Assembly (NCBI GenBank): GCA_002480735.1
Contig: DLCS01000085.1
Span: forward strand, 20,846-43,369
Direction of reading: 5' to 3'
DNA length: 22,524 nucleotides
DNA from: Bacillaceae bacterium UBA7792
Lineage (GTDB): Bacteria; Bacillota; Bacilli; Bacillales; Cytobacillaceae
The translations under genes and the position numbers were made by a program. The first letter of the stretch is position 1; each line of letters starts with the position of its first letter. Below, one piece after another: positions 14,345 to 22,518 of the stretch. Below the pieces are notes generated by a model that was not told the DNA's origin, searched no databases, and saw nothing but the letters and a program-made list of their open reading frames with translations.

Positions 14345-14371
14345 ATTTCAGTCTGAAATGACAAATTTGTC
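14345..14371. promoter_or_regulatory. Adjacent palindromes before the ssbB promoter
   Basis: ATTTCA-GTC-TGAAAT (14345-14359) and GACAAATTTGTC (14360-14371) are two perfect palindromes placed end to end, just upstream of the presumed ssbB -35. They may be an operator. No regulator can be named. Confidence 0.45.
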
Positions 14372-14433
14372 TGTTTTACCTCTGCAAAGACTTTTTATAT
14401 GATTGGGGCATCATGGTAGAAAGGAGTCGAAAA

Positions 14434-14796
14434 ATGATCAATCAAGTCACATTAGTTGGAAGATTGACGAAGGATCCAGAACTGAAGGTTACGACGGAAG
14501 GTAGTTCGGTTGTGAATGTCACCCTGGCAGTAAACCGCAATTTTCGCAATCAAAAAGGAGAGATTGAGACCGACTTTGTCCAATGTACCATATGGAGAAA
14601 AAATGCGGAAAATCTTTCATTGTATTGTAAGAAGGGCGCACTTATTGGCATTACCGGACGTATTCAGACGCGAAACTATCAAAATGAGGAGGGCGTACGA
14701 AAATTTGTAACAGAGGTGATTGCAGAATCGGTTCGATTCATCGATACGAGAAGGGACCATGTGGCCCATGTTGAAAAAGAGGTGACGACGACTTGA
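14434..14796 (+). CDS. ssbB: Single-stranded DNA-binding protein SsbB (competence type)
   Basis: OB-fold protein that coats single-stranded DNA; the SsbB paralogue protects incoming strands during natural transformation. The 120 residues start MINQVTLVGRLTKDPEL and include the core NVTLAVNRNF and DFVQCTIWRKNAENLSLYCKKGALIGITGRIQTRNYQNEEG. The protein ends shortly after the OB fold (VEKEVTTT) and lacks the acidic DDDIPF-like tip found in housekeeping SsbA, which is about 170 residues long. That and the neighbour ywpF identify SsbB rather than SsbA. ATG 14434 follows AAAGGAG (14420-14426) by seven bases; the upstream ATG 14413 would contain this site. Its stop overlaps the start of a 59-aa gene by four bases. 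Confidence 0.93.
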   Translation: MINQVTLVGRLTKDPELKVTTEGSSVVNVTLAVNRNFRNQKGEIETDFVQCTIWRKNAENLSLYCKKGALIGITGRIQTRNYQNEEGVRKFVTEVIAESVRFIDTRRDHVAHVEKEVTTT

Positions 14797-14972
14797 GTGA
14801 ACCAATTAGCAGAGAAAAGAGCTTCGAAATCCTACTCGAAAGACTAGTTATGATGGTTGGCAAATCCAATGAAAGACATGAGCATCTTCACAACCGCGTT
14901 CTCCAGCTAGAACGCATCCTCCTAGAAGAATCTTCAGAAAACCTTCGTGAGAAAAAATCCTTTATTTCATGA
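14793..14972 (+). CDS. Small hypothetical protein (59 aa) overlapping the ssbB stop
   Basis: Starts at a TTG inside TTGA (14793-14796), sharing four bases with the end of ssbB. GAGGTG at 14779-14784 lies eight bases upstream, an ideal distance, so this start is well supported despite being TTG. The product has 59 residues and is charged and helical, with a heptad-like pattern (FEILLERLVMMVGKSNERHE, HNRVLQLERILLEESSENL) suggesting a short coiled coil. There is no membrane segment or metal motif. It shares the ssbB transcript and ends about 86 bases before a terminator. I do not recognise the family. If ssbB is competence-controlled, this gene should be too. Confidence 0.65.
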   Translation: MSEPISREKSFEILLERLVMMVGKSNERHEHLHNRVLQLERILLEESSENLREKKSFIS

Positions 14973-15058
14973 TACGTATGAAACTCACTTATTCGAACCG
15001 ATTTCCTCTAACATCCCCATTAGATAGAATCAAGCCTATCCCCGAACCCCCTCATCTT

Positions 15059-15085
15059 AACGGCGGCTATACACCGCCGTTTTTT
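15059..15085 (+). terminator. Rho-independent terminator of the ssbB unit
   Basis: AACGGCGG (15059-15066) pairs with CCGCCGTT (15074-15081) around CTATACA and is followed by T's to 15085. Confidence 0.92.
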
Positions 15086-15106
15086 GTATGGGGTTAAAGA
15101 GTGTAC

Positions 15107-15187
15107 TGTCCACCCGAGGCGGACAAAAGGGAAGAAATGTCCACCGGCGGTACCAGGTACCAGCCTGACTCGGCTGGTACCTGGTAC
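15107..15187. repeat. REP-like palindromic element next to ywqA
   Basis: Two hairpins stand in 81 bp. The first is TGTCCACC (15107-15114) with GGCGGACA (15118-15125), one A·C mismatch and a 3-nt loop. The second is a perfect 16-bp stem, GTACCAGGTACCAGCC (15150-15165) with GGCTGGTACCTGGTAC (15172-15187), loop TGACTC. TGTCCACC recurs at 15139-15146. The large hairpin lies four bases beyond the ywqA stop. On the minus strand no T-run follows it; on the + strand TGTTTT does. It is much more GC-rich than the surrounding intergenic DNA. It may serve as a transcription stop for ywqA, but its build suggests a repeated extragenic palindrome. Confidence 0.7.
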
Positions 15188-15191
15188 TGTT

Positions 15192-17993
15192 TTAGGTGAG
15201 GTGGATGAGGTCGCGCAGTTCGTCGGTGGAGAGCTCGGTGATCCAGCTGTCGCTTTGGATGATTTGGTCGTTGAGCGATTGCTTTTTCTCGAGCATCAAA
15301 TCGATTTTTTCCTCAAGGGTGCCGGTGCTGATGAATTTATGGACATGGACGAAGCGCTTCTGTCCAATGCGGTAGGCACGGTCGGTGGCCTGATTTTCGA
15401 CTGCGGGATTCCACCAGCGATCATAGTGAATGACATGATTTGCAGCAGTGAGGTTCAGCCCTGTGCCACCCGCCTTCAAGGAAAGAATAAAAACAGGGAA
15501 TTTTCGCTCCTGGAATTGTGTAATCATCTCATCCCGTTTTGACTTTGCCACACTTCCGTTCAGGAACGGTGCCTCAATTCCGAATCGCTCCTTTAGCACC
15601 TGACGAATCATTTCGCCCATTTCAATATATTGGGTGAAGATCAGGCAGCTCTCATCCTGTTCGAGTACGGCTTCAACCAGCTCGGTTAGCTTTTCCATTT
15701 TCAAGGAGCGCTCTAGCACCTGCTTTGGTTTCGCTTCCTTCAAATAGAGGGCGGGATGGTTGCAAAGCTGCTTCAACCGACCCAGCAGCTGCAAAATGAG
15801 ACCCTTTCGCTCAAAGCCTGTCAACGTTTCAAGCTGAGCGAGGGTATCCTGGACGAGCTGTTCGTACAGGGAGGCCTGCTCGGCCGTAAGCGGGCAATAC
15901 TCCTTTTGCTCCTGCTTATCCGGTAGATTCAAGGCCACCTCTTCATCCTTTTTCGTTCTCCGCAAGAGGAATGGGCGAATCAAGGCCTGCAGCTCCTGCA
16001 CCTTCTCCTTATTATCATCCTTTTCAATTGGAAGAACATAACGCTTATGAAATTGTCCGAGGCTACCTAAGAACCCATGGTTCGTAAAATCAAAGATGGA
16101 CCACAGCTCAGATAGGCGGTTTTCCATCGGGGTTCCCGTTAAGGCGATATGATGCTTGCCCTTTAGCTTGCGAACTGCACGGGACTGCTTTGTGTTGGCA
16201 TTCTTAATATTTTGCGCCTCATCGATCGCAATCGTGCTCCATTCCACCCGCTCAAATTCGGAAAAATCGAGATGTGTCAAGCCGTAGGAGGTAAGGACAA
16301 TATCAGATTCGCTAACCGCATCCTCAAATGCACCCTCCTTCAGTCGATTCGTCCCATAATGCAAATACACCTTCAAATCGGGTGCAAACCGTTCAATCTC
16401 CTTCTGCCAGTTGCCGAGCACCGATGTCGGACAGATGATCAGGGCAGCGCCGTCTGGCTCTTTTTCTTGAACAGCTAGCAAATAAGACAGCAGCTGAATC
16501 GTTTTTCCAAGCCCCATATCATCGGCAAGACATGCCCCGAATCCATATTGGCGCAGGAATAATAGCCAGCTCATGCCTAAGATTTGGTAGGGTCTTAGCT
16601 CGCCATGAAAGCCCTTCGGCACTGGTTCGAGCGGAATTGTTTTCACATCCCGAAGCTGCTTAACCATTTGCTTCCACTGGCGATTGAGCTCAATTTGCAC
16701 GCGAGCAAAGGCTCTTTCGTCCTCTGTCAGAGCCTCATCAGTATTTGCATTCATCAGCTCCTGCTCAATCAAGTCACGAACATGGAGTCCTTCCTTTTCG
16801 GCCCGCTTCATCAAATCCTGAATTTGCCTCACGAATCCAGGGTCGAGCTTAATCCAGCGCCCACGAATATAGACAAGTCGTCGCTTCTCCTCGACAAGCT
16901 GGTTAAATTCATCCTCAGATAGCTCGACCCCATTCATGGAAAAGCGCCAATTATAGTCAAGCATCGCCTGCAAGCCAACGAACGAAGGACGGTGGCTCGA
17001 GGTTCCTTTGAGCTTTGCCTTCACCTTTAGGTTCGCATCCTTCATCGCCTGCCACCAGGACGGCAACAGTATTTCTACCCCTAAAGCGAGCAGCGTTTCA
17101 CTTGCATCCGTCAAAAAGAGCCATGCTTCCTCCTCTGTCAATGCGCTGGCTATTCCTTTTTTCCCTTTTAGCCACGGAAATAGCCCAATCCAGCGCTCCT
17201 CTTGCCGTGAAACTCCGTCCAAATAATCGAACCACTCCTTCGGCATATTGGACTGATCCTTCACATCCACGATGAGGTCAGGTTCCTTTTTCCCCCGCAG
17301 AAATATTCCTAAATCCCATGTTCCATCGATATCGGCAGGCTCCTCCAAGCGCAGACCAATGGTAAAAGGATGGTTGTTTTCCTTGACGCCCATCCATTCG
17401 CTCCATGTTTCCTCATCGAAATAAGCGGCCAAGGCACCAGGGGCAATCGACTGATTTTGCAGGGCTTCAAGCCTTTGTCCAATCTTCTCCCTCCACTCCT
17501 TATTTTTCTCGAAAAAGGTGTGGAGTGAAGCGTTGAACCAATCGGCCACAAAGTCGCCAACGGGAACATCCTCTCCAATGGTTTGCTCCCAAAAGGAAGG
17601 TCCAAACTCATTTTTCACACGCTCTGGAAGCCTCCAGCGGAATTCCTGCTGTGAAAGAGCGGCAAAATCCGGCACCCACTCCTTTTCCTGAATTGCTTCA
17701 TAGATTGGCTCGGCAGCAGCAAGGCAAATTTGCCCTGTCTCATCCCAATCCCACTCAATCAAACGATTGAACGACTCCTTCGCAAGCAATGTCGCTAATT
17801 GCCAGCCGTTGACGGCTACACCATGCCCTTTGTCCTCAATCAGCATGCCGTAGTAGCTCTCCTCATGGCGGTTAAAGAGCAGTCCCTTCCACTCGGAAGG
17901 CATGACAAACCTGTCGTCGCATTCAGCTGTCAAAAAAAACTGATTATCCCCAATCGGCTCAATATTTATCGTTAAGGCATTCGTGCTAAGCAT
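15192..17993 (-). CDS. ywqA: SNF2-family DEAD-like helicase/translocase YwqA
   Basis: A 933-residue Swi2/Snf2-type ATPase (RapA/HepA-like), expected to move along double-stranded DNA or remodel protein-DNA complexes. Residues 1-450 are the bacterial SNF2-associated N-terminal region. Motor lobe 1 shows LRPYQILGMSWL (466-477), Walker A DDMGLGKT (491-498), DEAQ (591-594) and ALTGTPMENRLSELWS (617-632). Lobe 2 shows LIFTQYIEMGEM, SLKAGGTGLNLTAA (838-851) and QATDRAYRIGQ (868-878). All motor motifs are intact. It starts at ATG 17993 inside the end of the SWIM gene (8-nt overlap), with AGGGGGA about eight bases upstream, so the two are translationally coupled. The partner's zinc-finger domain suggests a joint role in DNA transactions. 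A REP-like hairpin follows the stop. Confidence 0.94.
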   Translation of the reverse strand: MLSTNALTINIEPIGDNQFFLTAECDDRFVMPSEWKGLLFNRHEESYYGMLIEDKGHGVAVNGWQLATLLAKESFNRLIEWDWDETGQICLAAAEPIYEAIQEKEWVPDFAALSQQEFRWRLPERVKNEFGPSFWEQTIGEDVPVGDFVADWFNASLHTFFEKNKEWREKIGQRLEALQNQSIAPGALAAYFDEETWSEWMGVKENNHPFTIGLRLEEPADIDGTWDLGIFLRGKKEPDLIVDVKDQSNMPKEWFDYLDGVSRQEERWIGLFPWLKGKKGIASALTEEEAWLFLTDASETLLALGVEILLPSWWQAMKDANLKVKAKLKGTSSHRPSFVGLQAMLDYNWRFSMNGVELSEDEFNQLVEEKRRLVYIRGRWIKLDPGFVRQIQDLMKRAEKEGLHVRDLIEQELMNANTDEALTEDERAFARVQIELNRQWKQMVKQLRDVKTIPLEPVPKGFHGELRPYQILGMSWLLFLRQYGFGACLADDMGLGKTIQLLSYLLAVQEKEPDGAALIICPTSVLGNWQKEIERFAPDLKVYLHYGTNRLKEGAFEDAVSESDIVLTSYGLTHLDFSEFERVEWSTIAIDEAQNIKNANTKQSRAVRKLKGKHHIALTGTPMENRLSELWSIFDFTNHGFLGSLGQFHKRYVLPIEKDDNKEKVQELQALIRPFLLRRTKKDEEVALNLPDKQEQKEYCPLTAEQASLYEQLVQDTLAQLETLTGFERKGLILQLLGRLKQLCNHPALYLKEAKPKQVLERSLKMEKLTELVEAVLEQDESCLIFTQYIEMGEMIRQVLKERFGIEAPFLNGSVAKSKRDEMITQFQERKFPVFILSLKAGGTGLNLTAANHVIHYDRWWNPAVENQATDRAYRIGQKRFVHVHKFISTGTLEEKIDLMLEKKQSLNDQIIQSDSWITELSTDELRDLIHLT

Positions 17994-19596
17994 GGAGCTT
18001 CCCCCTTTCGCATTCCTGCTGAAATGCGCGCAGTCGCTTCGTCCGTTCTAATAAAAGGTCAAGAAACTGCTGCCAATCATCCTGTCGTTTTAGCTTTTTA
18101 TAGATCGTCCGTAATTTTTTCAATAGCTTCACGGCTTCCCGATAATTGCCGCGGTTCTTCATCTCAATATGCTGCTGAATCGCTTGATGATAGAGTGGAA
18201 GCAGGATGTCAGGCTGCTCCTTTTGCAAAAAGCGAATTTTCTCAGTCGAGATAGAGCTCAAATCAAATCCTAAATAAGCTTGTAGATCACACCACTTTTC
18301 ATAGGAGCCCATGTCAAACAGAAATTCATCATAATAATGGTAGCTATAGGGCAGTGTTTGAATGAGTATTCTCTCATAAGCTTCGGTTTTTTTTGTCTCA
18401 TTTGCGTAGGCCTGAACCGTTCGAATGGCCAGTCGCGAAAAGTCAATACGCGCATAATGCTCGTTTAGGGATTGCATATACTCTCTTGCATGAGCAGTGA
18501 ACATCTCCACATAGGGCCCCATTCGCTTCCAATCCTTCGCAGCGGTTAGCTTTTCTAGCCAATAAATCATAAAAGGGGTCGAAAAATTCTCTAGGTCATG
18601 CAGTAAACGAAGGGCTTTTTCATCTTCACAAAGCATGATACATTGGTGGATGGTAGCCATGAGGACTGGTAATGTTTTTTCAAATCGTCCCAGATCGGCA
18701 AGCTCTTTTTCGTGCCAGGATTTCTTTTTAAAAAGCCGTGTCCACAGGATCACATATAAATGAGTCCGTTCAAATTCCAGCACAAAGTTTTCCGATACAA
18801 GCTTTGTCGAATCATTCTTTAGCCCTTCAATAAAATTGTCAAAGGCAAAGGGCAGGGCTTGGACATTGAGTTTCTCCACTAATTCTTCCACATCATCGAT
18901 CATAGTGAAGAATACTCCACGATAATAACGGCTAATTTCGTCCTCGGTGTAACTGTTTTCTGTACTCAAGCGGAGCAGGTTGATAAAGGTATGGATGGAC
19001 GCAACAAGAAAATAGAGCTGACGCCATTCCTGTTCGACAGGCGCACCCGCTTTCAGCTTGCGCGAATAGGCCTCATACAGAGAGGCGACTAAGTAAGGCT
19101 TACGATTTTTCGTAGCTTGCATGATTGATTCGAATCCTTCTTGAAAACGCTGGACCCAGCGGTCATAGTCTGGCTTCATGCTTCCAGAGGTCTTAAGGAG
19201 ATCTTTTGCACGCTGGATGCCCCAGGTATGTGCAGCTTTTCTTTCTTGAATTGGCTGGCGCCAGCTTTCCACCCATTCCGAAACGCTCCCAACCATGGCA
19301 TAAACAAAGAGAAAGGCAGCGATCTGATGACGACATAGCCCATCGGCTGGGCAGGAACAGTGGCTAATTTGTAGGAAGTTCAGGTCGAGCTCGACGTGGA
19401 CGCGGGTCACATCCTGTACTACCGCAAGTATTTTCTCATCTTCTAGGCGAACCTTTGAAACAAGGCCTTGCCGATACAAAAGCAAGCCCTTCTGAACGAG
19501 CTTTGCATCCTCTTCTTTTTCCGACCATAGTAGGTTCTTTAAATCAGCTGCAGCCATGTGCAGCAACTCTTTATATTTATCTGGAATCGATGACAA
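17986..19596 (-). CDS. ywqB: SWIM zinc-finger domain protein YwqB
   Basis: A 536-residue protein with a SWIM-type zinc-binding motif near the N-terminus: CSCPADGLCRH, with Cys80, Cys82, Cys88 and His90, the pattern CxCx5CxH. The remaining 430 residues are helical with no enzyme motif that I recognise. SWIM domains are found in proteins that bind DNA or protein, and in bacteria they often lie next to SNF2 ATPases, exactly as here. The start is probably the TTG at 19596, seven bases after GGAGGT. A TTG at 19611 would place that site inside the gene. The stop overlaps the ywqA start, so the pair is an operon. A minus-strand extended -10 promoter lies upstream. Confidence 0.88.
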   Translation of the reverse strand: MSSIPDKYKELLHMAAADLKNLLWSEKEEDAKLVQKGLLLYRQGLVSKVRLEDEKILAVVQDVTRVHVELDLNFLQISHCSCPADGLCRHQIAAFLFVYAMVGSVSEWVESWRQPIQERKAAHTWGIQRAKDLLKTSGSMKPDYDRWVQRFQEGFESIMQATKNRKPYLVASLYEAYSRKLKAGAPVEQEWRQLYFLVASIHTFINLLRLSTENSYTEDEISRYYRGVFFTMIDDVEELVEKLNVQALPFAFDNFIEGLKNDSTKLVSENFVLEFERTHLYVILWTRLFKKKSWHEKELADLGRFEKTLPVLMATIHQCIMLCEDEKALRLLHDLENFSTPFMIYWLEKLTAAKDWKRMGPYVEMFTAHAREYMQSLNEHYARIDFSRLAIRTVQAYANETKKTEAYERILIQTLPYSYHYYDEFLFDMGSYEKWCDLQAYLGFDLSSISTEKIRFLQKEQPDILLPLYHQAIQQHIEMKNRGNYREAVKLLKKLRTIYKKLKRQDDWQQFLDLLLERTKRLRAFQQECERGKLHA

Positions 19597-19673
19597 TTTC
19601 GATACCTCCAAACTGCTTGTGAAGGCTCTATTCTCAATAAGAAAACAGCCTGTGCAAAAATACCGTATTCTCT

Positions 19674-19682
19674 ATTATAACA
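19674..19682 (-). promoter_or_regulatory. Extended -10 promoter of ywqB-ywqA
   Basis: TG-T-TATAAT on the minus strand (19682 down to 19674), perfect at the extended -10 with a weak -35. The leader to the ywqB TTG is about 70 nt. The same extended -10 is used before ywpF. Confidence 0.6.
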
Positions 19683-19906
19683 AAAATTCATGGGGGACGG
19701 AGGAGGAACTCTAAGTGGTAAGAAAGGATCGTCAGTGAAAAAAATATTACTATAGTTATATTGCAACGAGGATTTCTTCAAAAAGACAAGATTATGTGCT
19801 GTAAATGCGGGAAATTCCGGGTTTTTGGCGAAAACATAGAAGAAAATTTTATGTTTTAATAGAAAAGTAGGAAAACGCAACTTCCTTTTTTAGAAGGCGG
19901 CGCCTA

Positions 19907-19930
19907 TTGTTCAATTCTTAAATTGAACAA
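19907..19930. promoter_or_regulatory. 10-bp-arm inverted repeat, operator-like
   Basis: TTGTTCAATT (19907-19916), CTTA, AATTGAACAA (19921-19930): perfect 10-bp arms. No T-run follows. It lies in the 642-nt gene-free stretch 19597-20238, 17 bases before a + strand terminator hairpin. This kind of repeat is typical of TetR or MarR-type operators, but no regulator gene is present in the window. Confidence 0.5.
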
Positions 19931-19946
19931 ATCAATCTCCATTTTA

Positions 19947-19973
19947 CACCTCGGGTTACTGAGGTGCTTTTTT
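19947..19973 (+). terminator. Orphan + strand terminator upstream of the YhgE-like gene
   Basis: CACCTC (19947-19952) pairs with GAGGTG (19961-19966) around GGGTTACT and is followed by CTTTTTTC. No + strand gene lies before it; ywqB is on the other strand. It implies a short + transcript starting somewhere in 19680-19940, or an attenuator in a long yhgE leader. Further downstream, TTTGAAAAA (20045-20053) and TTTTTCAAA (20062-20070) form another perfect inverted repeat. I saw no convincing promoter with both boxes. Confidence 0.7.
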
Positions 19974-20238
19974 CATTCTTTTTTCCCATAAAACCCAATA
20001 ATATTACCCTCAAAAAAGAAAAATAGTAAATTTCAACTAAAAAATTTGAAAAAATGAAGGATTTTTCAAAAATGTTTAGAATATTATGTTAATACGAATG
20101 GAGGTGGGTGGGTAACCAATCATGGCGTTGTGTATTGGAAGATGGACAATTTAATAAGACAATTGTGGTGCACGACGGAATTTTTCGCACACCTAACTCC
20201 ATCTTGATATAGATTCATCAAGCTAAGGGGGTATACAG

Positions 20239-22518
20239 ATGGAGGCAATGAAGTTATTTAAGGCCGAAATGGCCAAGCTTTTCACAAACAAAGGGGTACT
20301 CATTTCCGTCATCGCAGTCTTGTTAATCCCAATTGTCTACGCAGCCGTGATGTTATCAGCAACTTGGGGGCCTTATGACAACCTCTCGAATTTACCAGTA
20401 GCGGTTGTCAATAAGGATAAGGGAGCAATGTCTGGTGACGAACCAATCAACGTAGGGAAGGATCTCGTCGAGGAATTTAAGGAAAGCAAAAGTCTAGGCT
20501 GGAAATTTGTAAGTGAAGAAGATGCGAAAAAGGGACTCAAAAATTTAGACTATTATATGGTAATTGAAATTCCAGAAGACTTTTCAAAAAATGTCACGAC
20601 GGTATTAGATCCGGATCCAAAGCAGCTTGAGCTCAAATATATCCAAAATGAAGGGCTCAACTTTATGGCTGCTCAAGTAACAAACAGTGCAACAGAAAGA
20701 ATTCGTGAGCAACTAGGAAACAAAATTACACAAACCTATGTGGAAAATATTTTTGCACAGCTTGGGGAAGTGGCTGATGGCTTTAAGTCCGCAGCAGATG
20801 GATCCGAGCAAATCCATTCCGGAACGGCAGAGCTAAAGGATGGCACTGGTCAGCTTCTATCAGCACTGACAGAGAAGTCCGGAGATATCAACAAGCTAGC
20901 GAGCGGCGCCAAGCAATTGGAGGCTGGAACTGGCGAACTTTTGACATCGCTTACATCGAAACAAGGGGATATTTCGAAGCTGGCGAATGGAGCGAAGGAT
21001 CTGAATAATGGGACAGGGTTGCTTTTGCAGACGCTCCAAGGGAAGACGAAGGATTTAGAAAAATTATCCGCTGGAGCAAAACAAATTGAAGCAGGCTTAA
21101 CAGGCTTAAAGGGTGGTTCCCAACAGGTATTGGTTGGACTCGAAACAGCTAAAAAAGAGCTAGCCACTGGCCTACAGGCTCTACAACCAGGTGCGGAGGG
21201 TCTAGGGGGCGCTATTAGCAAGCTTAATGAAGGTACCCAGAATCTTTCTGCCGCAACAAAAGGCTTATCCGATGGCTTACAGGCTTATCTAGCAGCAAAC
21301 CCGAATCTTCGCAACGACCCGAACTTCATGAAGTTAGTGGGTACGGGGCAAGCTGTATCAGGAGGTATGACTGAGCTATCAACGAATATGGGGAACTTAA
21401 ATTCTCAAGTAGGTGGTCTTGTATCAAAGCTTTTACCTGGACCTGGTTCACTGCTTGATGGGTTTGACAAATTAATTGCTGGTCAAAAACAAGTATCTGA
21501 TGGTGCTACTGCTTTAGCAGCAGGTTCGAATCAATTAGCTGCCGGAACATCTGATCTTGAAAAAGGTTGGAAGACTTTAACGAGCAGCGTTGCGACTCTT
21601 CATTCAGGGGCAGGCCAAATTTCAGCTGGTAACCAAACGGTTGATCAGGGCTGGAAGCAGCTTTCAGCCGGTGCTTCCAAGCTGAACACTGGAATGAAGC
21701 AAGTCAGTGATGGAACAGGGTCCGTTCAAACAGGCTGGGGGACCTTGACAGATGGCGTTACCAAGGTTGATGAAGGTGTTGGTAAGCTGAATGCAGGTAG
21801 TGAAGAACTAGCGGAAGGTCTAAAGGGCGGTGCTGAAAAGACAAGTGCCCTGAAGGTTACAGACAAAAATATTGCTATGTTCTCATCGCCAGTTAATCTC
21901 GTTCAGGAAAAGGTGAATAATTACCAATACTACCGTGATTCAACAGCGCCATACATTTTATCGCTTGGATTGTTTGTTGGAATTCTGATTATGTCCTTTG
22001 TGGTTGATTTCAGAAAGCCAGCGGATGTAACGACCTCGGGTGTTGCGTGGTTTATCGGGAAGTTCCTACATCTATCCGTGTTAGCGATTGTTCAGGCACT
22101 GGTGGTTTCAATTTTTGCCTTAGTATTCTTAAAGCTTCAAGTGGGCAACAGCATTGCCTTCATCTTGTTTGCTTGCGTGGTTAGCTTAGCGTTCCTGGCG
22201 ATTGTCTTCTTCCTTGTTTCTATCGCAGGAAATATTGGCCGCTTTATCGCATTTATATTCATCGTCCTTCAGCTTTCAACAACAGGCTCCAACCTACCAG
22301 TTGAAATGCTGCCAGAAGGATTACGCTCAATGAGTAAGTTCTTGCCATTGACTTACACGAATGCTGGATTTAAGGCAGTTATTTCCCTTGATCATATGGG
22401 CTCTGCCTGGTCGAATGCATTGGTGGTTATCGTATTACTTGCTGTCTTCGCCGTGTTGGCACTAGTTGTATCAGCGATTAGAAAGGGCCGACCAACCGAA
22501 ATCGATGTAGCAAGATAA
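20239..22518 (+). CDS. yhgE: YhgE/Pip domain membrane protein
   Basis: A 759-residue protein of the YhgE/Pip family, which includes the lactococcal phage infection protein Pip and is related to the ABC-2 permease fold. One transmembrane helix lies at about 20-40. A large extracytoplasmic region (41-570) follows, then about five helices: 572-590, 605-631, 637-662, 665-682 and 724-747. The outer region begins with the YhgE domain (NLPVAVVNKDKGA, LDYYMVIEIPEDFS) and continues as a Gly/Ala/Leu heptad-like coiled stalk. Three tandem 28-residue repeats stand at 195-222, 223-250 and 251-278. Pip serves phage c2 as a receptor; the function in Bacilli is unclear, and some members accompany type VII secretion genes (EsaA). 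None is visible here. AAGGGGG (20224-20230) lies eight bases before the ATG. The stop is six bases before the window end. Confidence 0.9.
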   Translation: MEAMKLFKAEMAKLFTNKGVLISVIAVLLIPIVYAAVMLSATWGPYDNLSNLPVAVVNKDKGAMSGDEPINVGKDLVEEFKESKSLGWKFVSEEDAKKGLKNLDYYMVIEIPEDFSKNVTTVLDPDPKQLELKYIQNEGLNFMAAQVTNSATERIREQLGNKITQTYVENIFAQLGEVADGFKSAADGSEQIHSGTAELKDGTGQLLSALTEKSGDINKLASGAKQLEAGTGELLTSLTSKQGDISKLANGAKDLNNGTGLLLQTLQGKTKDLEKLSAGAKQIEAGLTGLKGGSQQVLVGLETAKKELATGLQALQPGAEGLGGAISKLNEGTQNLSAATKGLSDGLQAYLAANPNLRNDPNFMKLVGTGQAVSGGMTELSTNMGNLNSQVGGLVSKLLPGPGSLLDGFDKLIAGQKQVSDGATALAAGSNQLAAGTSDLEKGWKTLTSSVATLHSGAGQISAGNQTVDQGWKQLSAGASKLNTGMKQVSDGTGSVQTGWGTLTDGVTKVDEGVGKLNAGSEELAEGLKGGAEKTSALKVTDKNIAMFSSPVNLVQEKVNNYQYYRDSTAPYILSLGLFVGILIMSFVVDFRKPADVTTSGVAWFIGKFLHLSVLAIVQALVVSIFALVFLKLQVGNSIAFILFACVVSLAFLAIVFFLVSIAGNIGRFIAFIFIVLQLSTTGSNLPVEMLPEGLRSMSKFLPLTYTNAGFKAVISLDHMGSAWSNALVVIVLLAVFAVLALVVSAIRKGRPTEIDVAR

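Noticed and set aside
14273..14348. CRISPR-like repeat from TTTACCCCGAATT occurring twice
   Set aside because: Only two 13-bp copies 63 bp apart and no further units or cas genes; at most a local duplication.
15084..15542. 152-aa + strand frame opposite the end of ywqA
   Set aside because: It runs antisense to the conserved helicase lobe 2 of ywqA and through the REP-like element; a shadow frame.
19794..19859. 21-codon + strand frame MCCKCGKFRVFGENIEENFMF with three clustered Cys
   Set aside because: No ribosome site in front of the ATG and no recognisable family; most likely chance, although it lies before an orphan terminator.
20122..20154. 10-codon frame MALCIGRWTI upstream of the YhgE-like gene
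   Set aside because: The G-rich sequence before it (20101-20112) is 10-13 bases away and the peptide is too short to judge; not enough to call a leader peptide.
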